A stretch of 64,000 bases of DNA from Thalassospira profundimaris (lineage in GTDB: Bacteria > Pseudomonadota > Alphaproteobacteria > Rhodospirillales > Thalassospiraceae). Made by a program: the position numbers and the translations under genes. The DNA lies in contig NZ_JPWH01000006.1 in the NCBI RefSeq assembly GCF_003326755.1, forward strand, positions 62,001 to 126,000. The letters are read 5' to 3'. This document shows positions 53,880 through 62,988 of the stretch, piece after piece (position 1 is the stretch's first letter; every line of letters begins with the position of its first letter). The notes beneath the pieces were generated by a model. It saw only the letters and a list, made by a program, of their open reading frames with translations. It did no database searches and had not been told where the DNA came from.

Positions 53880-54261
53880 TGCCCCCGGCCTTTTCAGACC
53901 TGCAATCCATATCCGGTAGTCTCTCCCTGCCTACCGGGAACTGCCTGTCAATTACACGTCGTCATCCTTATCATAAGTAATGCACATGATGACCGCAATC
54001 CTATCTGTAAGGGATAGGAACGTGCCATTTTCATGATGATGTGCTAACATACGTTTTATTGATATTTTCCGGTTGCCACGCATTCAACATATGTCCCGGA
54101 TAGCCGTTTTCACCCTGCCAGTCCGGACCTTGAATTTCTGACATTCTTAAATCTGCCCTGGGCAGATTTTTGAACGTGCCTTCATAGAACCAAACATTGC
54201 TGCCATATGCCTGGCACCCCGAACTGTTACCCGCCCGAAACAACTGCGTAAGGAGGCTTTG
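53880..54261. other. Divergent intergenic region with hairpins
   Basis: This 382-bp region lies between the Crp/Fnr gene and the alpha/beta hydrolase. A short dyad CCTATC-N7-GATAGG is at 54000-54018. A tight hairpin, AAATCTGCCC (54149-54158) with GGGCAGATTT (54160-54169) plus T, resembles a terminator on either strand. No gene can be supported; a 37-codon minus-strand frame ending near 54031 is too weak to call. Confidence 0.4.
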
Positions 54262-55098
54262 ATGAGTCCTGAACTGGAAATTTTTCGTCGCAAGCCAACC
54301 GGCCCCCGCCTGTGTTCCAATCCCGTGGTTCTGGTTCACGGGGCCTTTACCGGCGCATGGTGCTGGAACGAACATTTTCTGACCTATTTTGCAGATCACG
54401 GATACGAAACGATTTCATTTTCCCTGCGCGGGCATGGCGGTTCTGGCGGGCGGAACGTGCGCAGCCTCGCCTCGATTGATGATTATGTCGAGGACCTTGA
54501 AACCGTCATCGACACACTGGGCCAAATCCCGATCCTGATTGGTCATTCAATGGGCGGCTATATCGTTCAGAAATATCTGGAAAAACATCCGGCGCGTGCC
54601 GTTGTTCTGATGGCATCGGTTCCACCCGAAGGCTTGCTGGCAAACAATGCGATGATGGCCGTGTCCCAGCCCGACCTGTTTTTACAAATGTTCTGGCTTC
54701 AGGCAATTGGACCACACACCCTGCTGCGCGACCGGCTGGGGCGGGCCATGCTCTCAAACGACGTCGCATCGGATGACGGCATGATTTATTTTGGCCGCCT
54801 TGAAACCGAAAGCCACCGGGCGCTGATGGACATGGCCGGAACAAACCCGGTGTTTTTATCACCAACCGATTTGCCCCCGATGCTGGTTATCGGCGCGAAA
54901 CGCGATGAAATTGTTCCAAGCGAAATGGTTCATCATACTGCTGTACGCTATGACGCGGATTATATTCTGCTGGATCATATTGCACATGCCATGATGCTCG
55001 ATACCCATTGGCAGGATGCCGCCGATAATGTCCTGGACTGGATGAAAAAAAACCTGACGCGCGAAGACGACAGCGCCAAAAACAAAAGTGCCGCCTGA
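54262..55098 (+). CDS. Alpha/beta-fold hydrolase
   Basis: The 278-residue hydrolase opens with PVVLVHGAFTGAWCWNEHF (oxyanion-hole HG), has the nucleophile elbow GHSMGGY with Ser96, an Asp in VIGAKRDEIVP and a late His in LDHIAHAMM. No signal peptide, so cytoplasmic. ATG at 54262 follows AAGGAGG. Substrate unknown; esterase or lactonase-like activity is plausible. Confidence 0.9.
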   Translation: MSPELEIFRRKPTGPRLCSNPVVLVHGAFTGAWCWNEHFLTYFADHGYETISFSLRGHGGSGGRNVRSLASIDDYVEDLETVIDTLGQIPILIGHSMGGYIVQKYLEKHPARAVVLMASVPPEGLLANNAMMAVSQPDLFLQMFWLQAIGPHTLLRDRLGRAMLSNDVASDDGMIYFGRLETESHRALMDMAGTNPVFLSPTDLPPMLVIGAKRDEIVPSEMVHHTAVRYDADYILLDHIAHAMMLDTHWQDAADNVLDWMKKNLTREDDSAKNKSAA

Positions 55099-55262
55099 TT
55101 TCAGGTAAAAAACGGGGCATCGGTTTTTAACCCCTGCCCCGCCAAAGCTGAACTCCACCAATGGCAATACGCGCCAAACGGGATTGTTTGCTTTTCAATG
55201 GTGCATTTTTCTGAAACCATTCCTTTCCAGCGTCAAAACATCACAACAAAAGACAGGAAGCC

Positions 55263-57143
55263 ATGACAGGAAAATTCTTTTCGGCGGCCGGTAATTCAGC
55301 GCCGCTAAACGCCGTTCGCACCCGCATTCTTTCTGTTTGGTCCAAAGCGGATGCGCCCGCGCGCCATCATCAAACCCTGCCCTGTCTTGCCCTGGCAGCA
55401 TTCGTGGCAAGCCTGGGCATAGCAAGCATTCCCCATGCCAACGCCCAACAAGTCACCGATGCCGTTGCCCCCGAAAGTGGGTCGGCCACCAACCAGACGC
55501 GAGAGGCAGTTAAATCGCACAACTGGATGATCAGTGCCGCCAATCCGCTGGCCGTTCAGGCCGGAGCCGATGTGCTGCGCCGGGGTGGCAACGCGATTGA
55601 TGCAATGGTGGCCGTGCAAACCATGCTGGGCCTTGTCGAACCGCAATCGTCGGGTCTGGGCGGCGGCGCCTTTTTGGTTTATTACGATGCCGCCCATCAG
55701 AAACTGACGACAATGGACGGTCGCGAAACCGCGCCAATGGCGGCGGATGAAAACCTGTTCATGGGCAAGGATGGCCAACCGCTTAAATTTTATGATGCGG
55801 TTGTTGGCGGGCGGTCTGTCGGCACGCCGGGCACCCCGATGCTGTTGGAAAAGGCGCATCAAAAATGGGGACAAATGCCCTGGCCCAGCCTGTTTGAAAT
55901 GGCGATTGACCGCGCCGACAAGGGTTTTCTAGTCAGCCCGCGTTTGGCGGAACTGCTAAAGGAAGATGGCGGACGCCTGAAAAAGGACCCCGAAGCCGCA
56001 GCCTATTTCCTTGATGCCAAGGGCGAGCCACTGCCTGCAGGCAAACTGCTGAAAAACCCGGCCTATGCCAATACCCTGCGCACCCTGGCCCAGGGCGGTG
56101 CGGATGCCTTTTATCACGGGCCGATTGCCGATGCGATTGTCAGCAAAGTCCGCGGGGCAAGCTGGAACCCCGGCCTTCTGTCGCAGGAAGACCTGTCCGC
56201 CTATGATGTCAAGGAACGCGACCCGGTTTGTGCCTTTTATCGCAGCTATGATGTCTGCGGCATGGGCCCGCCGTCGTCCGGTGGGCTCACGGTCGGGCAA
56301 ATCCTGGGCATGATCGAACCCTATGACATTGGCAAATACGGCCCCTATTCCGCCACAAGCTGGCGGCTGATTGGTGATGCGTCACGTTTGGCCTTTGCCG
56401 ATCGCGGGCGCTATATGGCCGATAGCGATTTTGTACCGATAAACACCAAGGGCCTGCTTGACGAAGGCTATCTGGCGGAACGCTCCCGCCTGCTGGATCG
56501 GGGTTTGGCCCTGCCAGCCGATGCTGTAAAACCGGGTAATCCGCCGCAAATTCATGCGTCAAACTGGGGGGATGACAATGCCATCGAATTCCCCTGCACC
56601 AGCCATTTTTCAATTGTGGATTCGTGGGGCAATGTTGTTTCCATGACCACCACGATTGAAAACGGCTTTGGCTCGCGTTTGATGACAAACGGCTTTTTGC
56701 TGAATAACGAGCTAACCGATTTTTCCTTTAAACCGACCGATGCCAATGGCAACCCGGTTGCCAACCGCGTTGAACCAGGCAAACGCCCGCGTTCCTCCAT
56801 GTCGCCCACCATTGTCATGCAGGGTAACAAACCCGTCATCGCCGCAGGCTCGCCCGGTGGCAGCCGTATCATTGGCTATGTCGCGCAATCGCTCATCGCG
56901 ATGATCGATTGGGACATGGACCCGCAACAGGCCGCCGCCATGCCGCACCTGGTCAACCGTTTTGGCACCTTTGATATCGAGGCGGGTACCAAGGCCACAG
57001 AACTGGCACCCGCCCTCGCAGCTGCCGGATTTAAAACCGATATCCGCGACCTTAATTCCGGCCTGCATATCATCAAGATTGGCCCGGATGGCCTGACCGG
57101 CGGCGCAGACCCGCGCCGCGAAGGCATTGTGATTGGCGAATAA
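55263..57143 (+). CDS. ggt: Gamma-glutamyltranspeptidase (periplasmic)
   Basis: GGT cleaves gamma-glutamyl bonds of glutathione and similar compounds in the periplasm. The 626-residue precursor has a long N-terminus with a hydrophobic segment near 42-58 ending HANAQ, then the large subunit (NPLAVQAGADVLRRGGNAIDA). Autocleavage is expected before Thr446 in EFPCTSHFSIVD. The C-terminal GSPGGSRII motif is present. ATG at 55263 follows AGGAAG. Its own terminator follows. Confidence 0.95.
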   Translation: MTGKFFSAAGNSAPLNAVRTRILSVWSKADAPARHHQTLPCLALAAFVASLGIASIPHANAQQVTDAVAPESGSATNQTREAVKSHNWMISAANPLAVQAGADVLRRGGNAIDAMVAVQTMLGLVEPQSSGLGGGAFLVYYDAAHQKLTTMDGRETAPMAADENLFMGKDGQPLKFYDAVVGGRSVGTPGTPMLLEKAHQKWGQMPWPSLFEMAIDRADKGFLVSPRLAELLKEDGGRLKKDPEAAAYFLDAKGEPLPAGKLLKNPAYANTLRTLAQGGADAFYHGPIADAIVSKVRGASWNPGLLSQEDLSAYDVKERDPVCAFYRSYDVCGMGPPSSGGLTVGQILGMIEPYDIGKYGPYSATSWRLIGDASRLAFADRGRYMADSDFVPINTKGLLDEGYLAERSRLLDRGLALPADAVKPGNPPQIHASNWGDDNAIEFPCTSHFSIVDSWGNVVSMTTTIENGFGSRLMTNGFLLNNELTDFSFKPTDANGNPVANRVEPGKRPRSSMSPTIVMQGNKPVIAAGSPGGSRIIGYVAQSLIAMIDWDMDPQQAAAMPHLVNRFGTFDIEAGTKATELAPALAAAGFKTDIRDLNSGLHIIKIGPDGLTGGADPRREGIVIGE

Positions 57144-57172
57144 CCCATCACCCAAACATAAACCGGATACGA

Positions 57173-57202
57173 AAAACGGGCCTCAGCGGGCCCGTTTTTT
57201 TG
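57173..57202 (+). terminator. Terminator after ggt
   Basis: CGGGCC and GGCCCG form the stem, with AAAAA before and seven T after; it lies 30 bp past the ggt stop. Confidence 0.85.
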
Positions 57203-57218
57203 GTTCGGATATATCGTC

Positions 57219-57899
57219 TCAGGACAACCAGCCCTTTAGCATCTCGTAAAGCTCGCGATGGTCATTGGCAAGGTAATGCGCCCCATTTTCCAGCAACAGG
57301 TTGCCCGGTGTCGCGCCAACCAAACCGATCGTCGTGGCCCCGCTGGCAACACCGGCACGTACACCGCTCACGCTGTCGTCAATGACAATGCAATCATCAA
57401 TATCAACACCCACCCGGCTGGCGGCAAGATGATAAACATCCGGTGCAGGTTTGGCATGGGGCACATCACGCGCCGAACAAATGCGTCCGGTAAAGCGGTT
57501 TAAGATATTCACCTTGCCCAGCGAAATACCCATTTTGTCGTGCGGGCCGTTGCTGCCAATGGCAAAGGGGATGTTGGCTCCGTCTAACAGGTCAAGAATG
57601 TCTTCAACATACTCAAACGGTTCCATGTCATTGCGCAGCGCCTCGAAAGTACGGGCATAACATTCATCGGTCCAGTTATCGGGCAGCGTTACGCCATACA
57701 TTTCCGTCATTTTCGGGCCGATCATCGCCAGCGTCCCGCCGACAAACAACCGATGCGTCATGTCTTCGGTCACAGGGCAGCCATATTCGTTCAACAGCTT
57801 GACCAAAACGGCATTACCCAGATTTTCGGTATCAACCAGCACCCCGTCACAATCAAACAGCACGGCACCAATTTTCGGTTTTACGACAACCTGATCCAT
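57219..57899 (-). CDS. HAD-superfamily hydrolase (phosphatase/phosphomutase type)
   Basis: The 226-residue HAD protein shows motif I FDCDGVLVDTE (Asp16, Asp18), motif II GSNGP, the Lys in HAKPAPDVYHLAA and the DDS acid pair in IVIDDSVSGVRAG. It resembles the beta-phosphoglucomutase/phosphoglycolate-phosphatase group. ATG at 57899 overlaps the stop of the ArsC-like gene by one base, suggesting coupled translation. Confidence 0.9.
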   Translation of the reverse strand: MDQVVVKPKIGAVLFDCDGVLVDTENLGNAVLVKLLNEYGCPVTEDMTHRLFVGGTLAMIGPKMTEMYGVTLPDNWTDECYARTFEALRNDMEPFEYVEDILDLLDGANIPFAIGSNGPHDKMGISLGKVNILNRFTGRICSARDVPHAKPAPDVYHLAASRVGVDIDDCIVIDDSVSGVRAGVASGATTIGLVGATPGNLLLENGAHYLANDHRELYEMLKGWLS

Positions 57900-58252
57900 T
57901 ATGCCGTCACCAGATCGTTCCATCGGGCTTCATCATAGCCAACCGTGCGCACGCTTCCAAAATCCACCACCGGGCGCTTGATCACGGTCGGATTGGCCGC
58001 CAACACCTGTGCCGCCGCTGCATCATCCTGCTCAAGTGCTGCCTTGTCCCCATCTGACAGATTGCGATAGCTTGGCCCGCGTTTATTGACCAGCACTTTG
58101 CCACCCACGTCACCCAGCCATTTTTCAACCTGCGCGGCTTCCAGCCCGTCAACACGAAAATCGTGGAACTTGGTTTCGACACCCTGTGCCGCAAACCATT
58201 TCAACGATTTGCGCACTGTGTCGCAATTCTTGATACCGTAAACCGTAATCAT
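57899..58252 (-). CDS. ArsC/Spx-family thioredoxin-fold protein (YffB-like)
   Basis: The 117-residue protein starts MITVYGIKNCDTVRKS with a single Cys10 in the ArsC/Spx position and has the family's NKRGPSYRNL and NPTVIKRPVVDFG segments. The single-Cys layout matches YffB/ArsC-like glutathione-dependent reductases. Function is not firmly known. ATG at 58252 follows AGGA; the frame extends to 58384 without conserved content. Confidence 0.88.
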   Translation of the reverse strand: MITVYGIKNCDTVRKSLKWFAAQGVETKFHDFRVDGLEAAQVEKWLGDVGGKVLVNKRGPSYRNLSDGDKAALEQDDAAAAQVLAANPTVIKRPVVDFGSVRTVGYDEARWNDLVTA

Positions 58253-58401
58253 ACATACATCCTGTTTGCCAGACACGCGCAAAGCAGCCATGCCAACCAT
58301 CGGGTTGCAGGCATTTGCACCAAAATCCAAGACACTATATAAAGACCGCGCCAACGATACGGCAACCCCAAGGATGAACCCCATTTCAGGAACAGGATGG
58401 C

Positions 58402-59397
58402 ATGACTGTCAACCGGCGTATTTCTATTGCCCCGATGATGGACTGGACAGACCGGCATGATCGCTATTTTCTTCGGCTGATCAGCCAGCATGCCCTGCTT
58501 TACACCGAAATGGTAACAACCGGTGCCCTCATTTACGGCGATGCCCATCGGCATTTGCGCTATAATAATGCTGAACATCCCGTTGCCCTGCAGCTTGGCG
58601 GCAGCAACCCCGATGATCTGGCGCGCGCCTGCGACATTGCCAATGGCTATGGCTATGATGAAATCAACCTCAATTGCGGTTGCCCATCCGACCGGGTGCA
58701 AAACGGGGCCTTTGGCGCCTGTCTAATGGCAACGCCCGATATTGTCGCCAATTGTGTACGTTCCATGATTGCGGCATCCGATGCCCCCGTGACGGTAAAA
58801 AACCGCATTGGCATTGATGACCAGGAAGATTACCCGTCGCTAAAACGCTTTGTTGAAACCGTGGCCGATGCCGGGTGCAAAACCTTTATCGTCCATGCCC
58901 GCAAGGCGTGGCTAAACGGCCTTAGCCCCAAGGAAAACCGCGAAGTTCCCCCGCTGAAATATGATCTGGTTTATCAATTAAAGCAGGAATTGCCGGAACT
59001 TGAGATCATCATTAATGGCGGCATCAAGACGCTTGATGAAACCGAAACCCACCTGGCGCAGGTCGATGGTGTCATGATCGGGCGGGAAGCCTATCAGAAC
59101 CCCTATATTCTGGCCGGTGTTGATGCGCGTTTTTATGGAGATGACGCCCCCCCGCGCACCCGCCATCAGGTAGTAGAGGCGATGCTGCCCTATATCGAGA
59201 CACATCTTGAGGAACCCCACACCATGCTGGGCCATGTGACGCGGCATATGCTGGGCCTGTTTCAGGGCCTGCGCGGGGCCAAACAATGGCGCCGCTACAT
59301 CAGTGAAAATGCCCATCGCAAAGGTGCCGATGCCAACGTGGTGCGCGAGGCCCTGGCCCTGTTGGCCGAACAATCCGACGAAGCCCTGAGCGCATGA
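58402..59397 (+). CDS. dusA: tRNA dihydrouridine synthase A
   Basis: DusA reduces uridine 20/20a in tRNA with FMN and NADPH. The 331-residue protein begins ISIAPMMDWTDRH, has the catalytic Cys94 in LNCGCPSDRVQ, VKNRIGIDD and the DusA-typical HARKAWLNGLSPKENR. The stop overlaps the next gene by four bases (ATGA). Confidence 0.95.
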   Translation: MTVNRRISIAPMMDWTDRHDRYFLRLISQHALLYTEMVTTGALIYGDAHRHLRYNNAEHPVALQLGGSNPDDLARACDIANGYGYDEINLNCGCPSDRVQNGAFGACLMATPDIVANCVRSMIAASDAPVTVKNRIGIDDQEDYPSLKRFVETVADAGCKTFIVHARKAWLNGLSPKENREVPPLKYDLVYQLKQELPELEIIINGGIKTLDETETHLAQVDGVMIGREAYQNPYILAGVDARFYGDDAPPRTRHQVVEAMLPYIETHLEEPHTMLGHVTRHMLGLFQGLRGAKQWRRYISENAHRKGADANVVREALALLAEQSDEALSA

Positions 59398-60770
59398 CCA
59401 ACCCGGCAGGCGATGACAGGGCCGGTGCCGGTAGCAAAGCCGGTTACAAACTGGCCGACAAGCCTTGGTTTGCCCCGGCAGCGCCCTTTATACGCAGCCC
59501 CCGCCACACCAATGATGTTGCCGTGATTGGCGGCGGCATTGCCGGGGCTTCCTGCTGCCATGCCTTAAACAAGCTGGGAATTGGCACCACTTTATTTGAA
59601 CGCCATGCCCGCCTGGCAACCGAGGCTTCGGGCAACCCGATTGGCATGTTGGAACCCTATATCACCGCCGATAACAGCCTGGCTGGGCGCTATTACGAGG
59701 CGGGCTTTCGCCATAGCAGCGCCCTTGTGCGGCAAAAGCTAAACGAGGGGGCGGCCATCGAGGCGGCGTTTTGTGGTGTGCTGTCCCTGCCCGCCACGCC
59801 GCGCGATGAAACCCGCCAACGCGCCATTTTGGAAAAACAGGCAACCACCACATCCAACGATAACGCCCTGTCGGTGAACTATTTCTCTGCTGTCGACGCC
59901 AGCAAGGTTCTGGGTATGCCGGTTCCCGGAGGTGGACTGTTTTACCGCGATGCAGGCTGGGTCAATCCGCCTTCAGTTTGCAATGTTCTGGCCGAAAAAT
60001 CCGTTCGGCACACCGGGCAAAAGGTTACGCAAATCACCTCGCACTCCACGGGTGGTGTACAATTGCACGGAGAAGACGGAGCCATTTTGGGCGATTTTGC
60101 CGCTGTCATCATTGCCGGGGCAATGGAAACATCCGCCTTTGCCCAAACTACGTGGATGCAGGATTATCTTATTGCTTTGCGCGGGCAAATATCCTGCTTT
60201 TCCAAAGCCATATTGGGTGATTTGAAGGTAAATTGTGTTCTAAGCCACAAGGGCTACCTAACACCGGAGCGCAACGGCCAGCACGTATTTGGCGCAACAT
60301 TTGACCGCCACGCCAACCACACCGATATGTTTGATAGCGACCACGACGCCAATATCGCCCAGCTGGCACTTGCCCTGCCCGACCTGGCAAAACGTCTGTC
60401 CCCTGCAAAGCTGACAGGCCGGGCGGGCCTGCGCACCACCACGCCAGACCACCTGCCCCTGATTGGCCCGGCACCGGATTATCGGGCTTATCTGGAAGCT
60501 TATCCCGACCTTGATAAAGGGCGGCATTATGCGCGATATTGCCGTGCGCCCTACCACAAAGACGTGTATGTCTGTACCGGCTTTGGCGCGCGCGGCATGA
60601 TTGGCGCGCCGCTTGCCGCCGAACTCATTGCCAGCCACATCACCGGCCAGCGTGCGCCCCTGGCTGATCCTGTACGGGAAGCCGTGCATCCGGCACGTTA
60701 TATTGTTCGCGCCATCAAACGCGGACTTATTGCCCCAAGAGAAATCGCCCCCAGAGAAATCACCCCATGA
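59394..60770 (+). CDS. FAD-dependent oxidoreductase, MnmC C-domain-like
   Basis: The 458-residue DAO-type flavoprotein has the FAD loop VIGGGIAGASCCHALNKLG (about 44-62) after a KPWF motif, which in MnmC marks the start of the oxidoreductase domain. In two-domain MnmC a methyltransferase domain is fused at the N-terminus; here it is absent, so this looks like a stand-alone MnmC1-type enzyme acting on tRNA wobble uridine. Its overlap with dusA, a tRNA-modification gene, supports that. An amino-acid oxidase remains possible. Confidence 0.8.
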   Translation: MTNPAGDDRAGAGSKAGYKLADKPWFAPAAPFIRSPRHTNDVAVIGGGIAGASCCHALNKLGIGTTLFERHARLATEASGNPIGMLEPYITADNSLAGRYYEAGFRHSSALVRQKLNEGAAIEAAFCGVLSLPATPRDETRQRAILEKQATTTSNDNALSVNYFSAVDASKVLGMPVPGGGLFYRDAGWVNPPSVCNVLAEKSVRHTGQKVTQITSHSTGGVQLHGEDGAILGDFAAVIIAGAMETSAFAQTTWMQDYLIALRGQISCFSKAILGDLKVNCVLSHKGYLTPERNGQHVFGATFDRHANHTDMFDSDHDANIAQLALALPDLAKRLSPAKLTGRAGLRTTTPDHLPLIGPAPDYRAYLEAYPDLDKGRHYARYCRAPYHKDVYVCTGFGARGMIGAPLAAELIASHITGQRAPLADPVREAVHPARYIVRAIKRGLIAPREIAPREITP

Positions 60771-60780
60771 GACGCCACCC

Positions 60781-61959
60781 ATGACACGCCCCGCCGATGC
60801 CACCCGCCGCCAGACGGCCATCATTCTGGCACTGTTTTTTGTCGGCCTGTTTTTGATCCAGGGCGTGTTTTTGCCTTATTGGCCGGTATGGCTTAAGGGG
60901 CACGGGCTTTCCGGTGGTGAAATTGGCATTTTGCTGTCTCTGCCCAACTGGATCCGCATCTTTGCCGACCCGCTGATCGCCCAGCAAGCGGATCGCTCCG
61001 GCAATCGCAAAACGCCGATGATCATTCTGGCCGGGATTTATATCCTGACCATCATCGCCTTTTCCTTTGCCGACCAGTTCTGGTTCCTGTTGGGGCTTTC
61101 GGCCATTATCGGCTTTACCTATGCGCCGCTTCTGCCGCTGGGCACCACTATTACGGTGCATGAATGCAAACAGCGCGACCTGGATTATGGCCGTATTCGT
61201 CTGTGGGGCTCGCTGGCCTTTATTGCCGCCTCCTATGGCGCGGGCTGGGTGCTTGATGCCACCGGCAATGATGCGATCATCTGGATGATCTGCGCGGCTG
61301 GCATTGTCAATTTTGCCATCATCACGCAAATGCCCAACCCGCAGACCGACCGGCCGCTGCGCAGCGGTTCGTCGATCCTGTATCTGATTAAATCGCCGGT
61401 TTTCCTGAACTATCTTGGCTGCATCTGCTTTTCCCAGGCCAGCCACGGCACCTATTACGGTTTTGCCTCGGTCCATTGGGAAAATGTGGGTTTTTCCCAT
61501 GATCAGATCGGTCTTTTCTGGTCAACCGGCGTCATGGCCGAAATCGTGCTGTTTGCGCTGGCCGGGAAATATATGCGGTCCTACCATCCGGGTCTGCTCT
61601 TTGCCGTTGGGGCGATTGGCGGCATCGTCCGCTGGACGGTTTTGGGCCTGACCGATAATTTCTGGCTGATCCTGCTGGTCCAGCCCCTTCATGCCCTGAC
61701 CTTTGGTATTGCGCATTTGGGGGCCATCGGCTTTATTGCGCGCGCGGTACCGGCCCAAATCGCAACATCGGCCCAAAGCTTGATGGCAACACTCTCGATG
61801 GGACTGTTTCTCGGTGGGTCAATCTGGCTTTCAGGCCCGCTTTTTGAACATTTTGGCTCACAAACCTATTTCCTGATGGTCGTCTTTGCCGCAATCTCGC
61901 TTTGCTTTTCCCTGTGGCTCCGCCGACGCTGGCAGGAAGGAAACACCCTCCCCATTTAA
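60781..61959 (+). CDS. MFS transporter (HcaT/phenylpropionate-nucleoside type)
   Basis: The 392-residue transporter has about 12 membrane segments. GVFLPYWPVWLKGHGLSGGEIG and the loop AQQADRSGNRKTPMI fit the PPP/HcaT branch of MFS. ATG at 60781 lies 10 bases after the flavoprotein stop; the frame is open to 60601 but that region overlaps the flavoprotein gene. Substrate unknown. Confidence 0.87.
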   Translation: MTRPADATRRQTAIILALFFVGLFLIQGVFLPYWPVWLKGHGLSGGEIGILLSLPNWIRIFADPLIAQQADRSGNRKTPMIILAGIYILTIIAFSFADQFWFLLGLSAIIGFTYAPLLPLGTTITVHECKQRDLDYGRIRLWGSLAFIAASYGAGWVLDATGNDAIIWMICAAGIVNFAIITQMPNPQTDRPLRSGSSILYLIKSPVFLNYLGCICFSQASHGTYYGFASVHWENVGFSHDQIGLFWSTGVMAEIVLFALAGKYMRSYHPGLLFAVGAIGGIVRWTVLGLTDNFWLILLVQPLHALTFGIAHLGAIGFIARAVPAQIATSAQSLMATLSMGLFLGGSIWLSGPLFEHFGSQTYFLMVVFAAISLCFSLWLRRRWQEGNTLPI

Positions 61960-62106
61960 CGGCAATCATGTCTGAAACATTTAACGCCATTCCCTAACAC
62001 ACAGCATATCAGTGCGTTATGCCCCTTACCTTCCCGGCCAAAACCGGATAGACAAGGGGCAGGAACCCGAGAATATTGCCCGGCCCGGCCGATATAAAGG
62101 ATGATA

Positions 62107-62964
62107 ATGACCAACCTTCCCTTTGCCAAAAAAATGCGCCGCTGGAAACTGGGCCTCAAAACCCTGTTCGGGAAGGAACCAGCCGGGTATTTCATCCCCT
62201 ATCGCTATGCGGCACAAACGGCACAATCCGTTGGCCGCCCGCATTATACGGCCCTGGAACAACAGTTTGCCGATCACCGCGAAGACATTAAATCGTGGCT
62301 ATTGAAGGCGGAACTGTATCGTGACGCGCTGATGGGATTTAAACAGGCAACCCCGCCAGATCCACGCTGGGAACAGGGCTGGTTTCCTGGCATGGATGGC
62401 ATGATGGCCTATGTCATCACGCGCGAATTGCGTCCGCAGCGTATTGTCGAGGTGGGGTCCGGGCATAGCACCCGTTTTTTCTACCGTGCCGTGCTGGATG
62501 AACGGCTTGATACCCTCATTTCCGCCATCGACCCGGCCCCACGCGCCGACATCGCCCTGCTTCCAATCACCATCCACCAAAAAATCGTGCAACAGGTGCC
62601 TGTTTCGGTTTTTGCCGATCTGTGTAATGGCGATATTCTGTCCATAGACAGCAGCCACATCCTGATGCCCGGTACCGATGTCGATATGCTGTTTTCAAAC
62701 ATACTGCCTGTGCTGCCATCCGGGGTCATCATCCACATCCACGATATTTGCCTGCCAAAAGATTATCCCTCGGCCTGGCAATGGCGGGGATATAATGAAC
62801 AGCAGGGCGTGGCCGCCCTTCTGGCCGGCAACGGGTTCGACATCATGTGGTCATCGGCCTATGCCAACAGCTTCATGAAGGACACGGTGACAGCCTCCAT
62901 CGCCAATGACCTGCCCCTGGTTGAAGGCAGCATCGAAACCAGCCTGTGGCTGCGCAAGAAATAA
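62107..62964 (+). CDS. Class I SAM-dependent methyltransferase
   Basis: The 285-residue protein has motif I IVEVGSGHSTRFF (about 115-127), an acidic SAIDPAPRADI after strand 2, and IHIHDICLPKDYP near the C-terminal part, matching Methyltransf_24-type enzymes. ATG at 62107 is preferred because AAAGGA lies five bases upstream; an ATG at 62101 is in frame. The substrate is unknown, possibly a surface sugar or small molecule. Confidence 0.85.
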   Translation: MTNLPFAKKMRRWKLGLKTLFGKEPAGYFIPYRYAAQTAQSVGRPHYTALEQQFADHREDIKSWLLKAELYRDALMGFKQATPPDPRWEQGWFPGMDGMMAYVITRELRPQRIVEVGSGHSTRFFYRAVLDERLDTLISAIDPAPRADIALLPITIHQKIVQQVPVSVFADLCNGDILSIDSSHILMPGTDVDMLFSNILPVLPSGVIIHIHDICLPKDYPSAWQWRGYNEQQGVAALLAGNGFDIMWSSAYANSFMKDTVTASIANDLPLVEGSIETSLWLRKK

Positions 62965-62988
62965 CCAACCGTTGCGCCGCCTGCCCAA

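Noticed and set aside
55113-55141. Hairpin after the alpha/beta hydrolase as its terminator
   Set aside because: CGGGGCA/TGCCCCG pair, but the T run lies on the minus strand while the gene is on the plus strand, and no minus-strand gene ends there.
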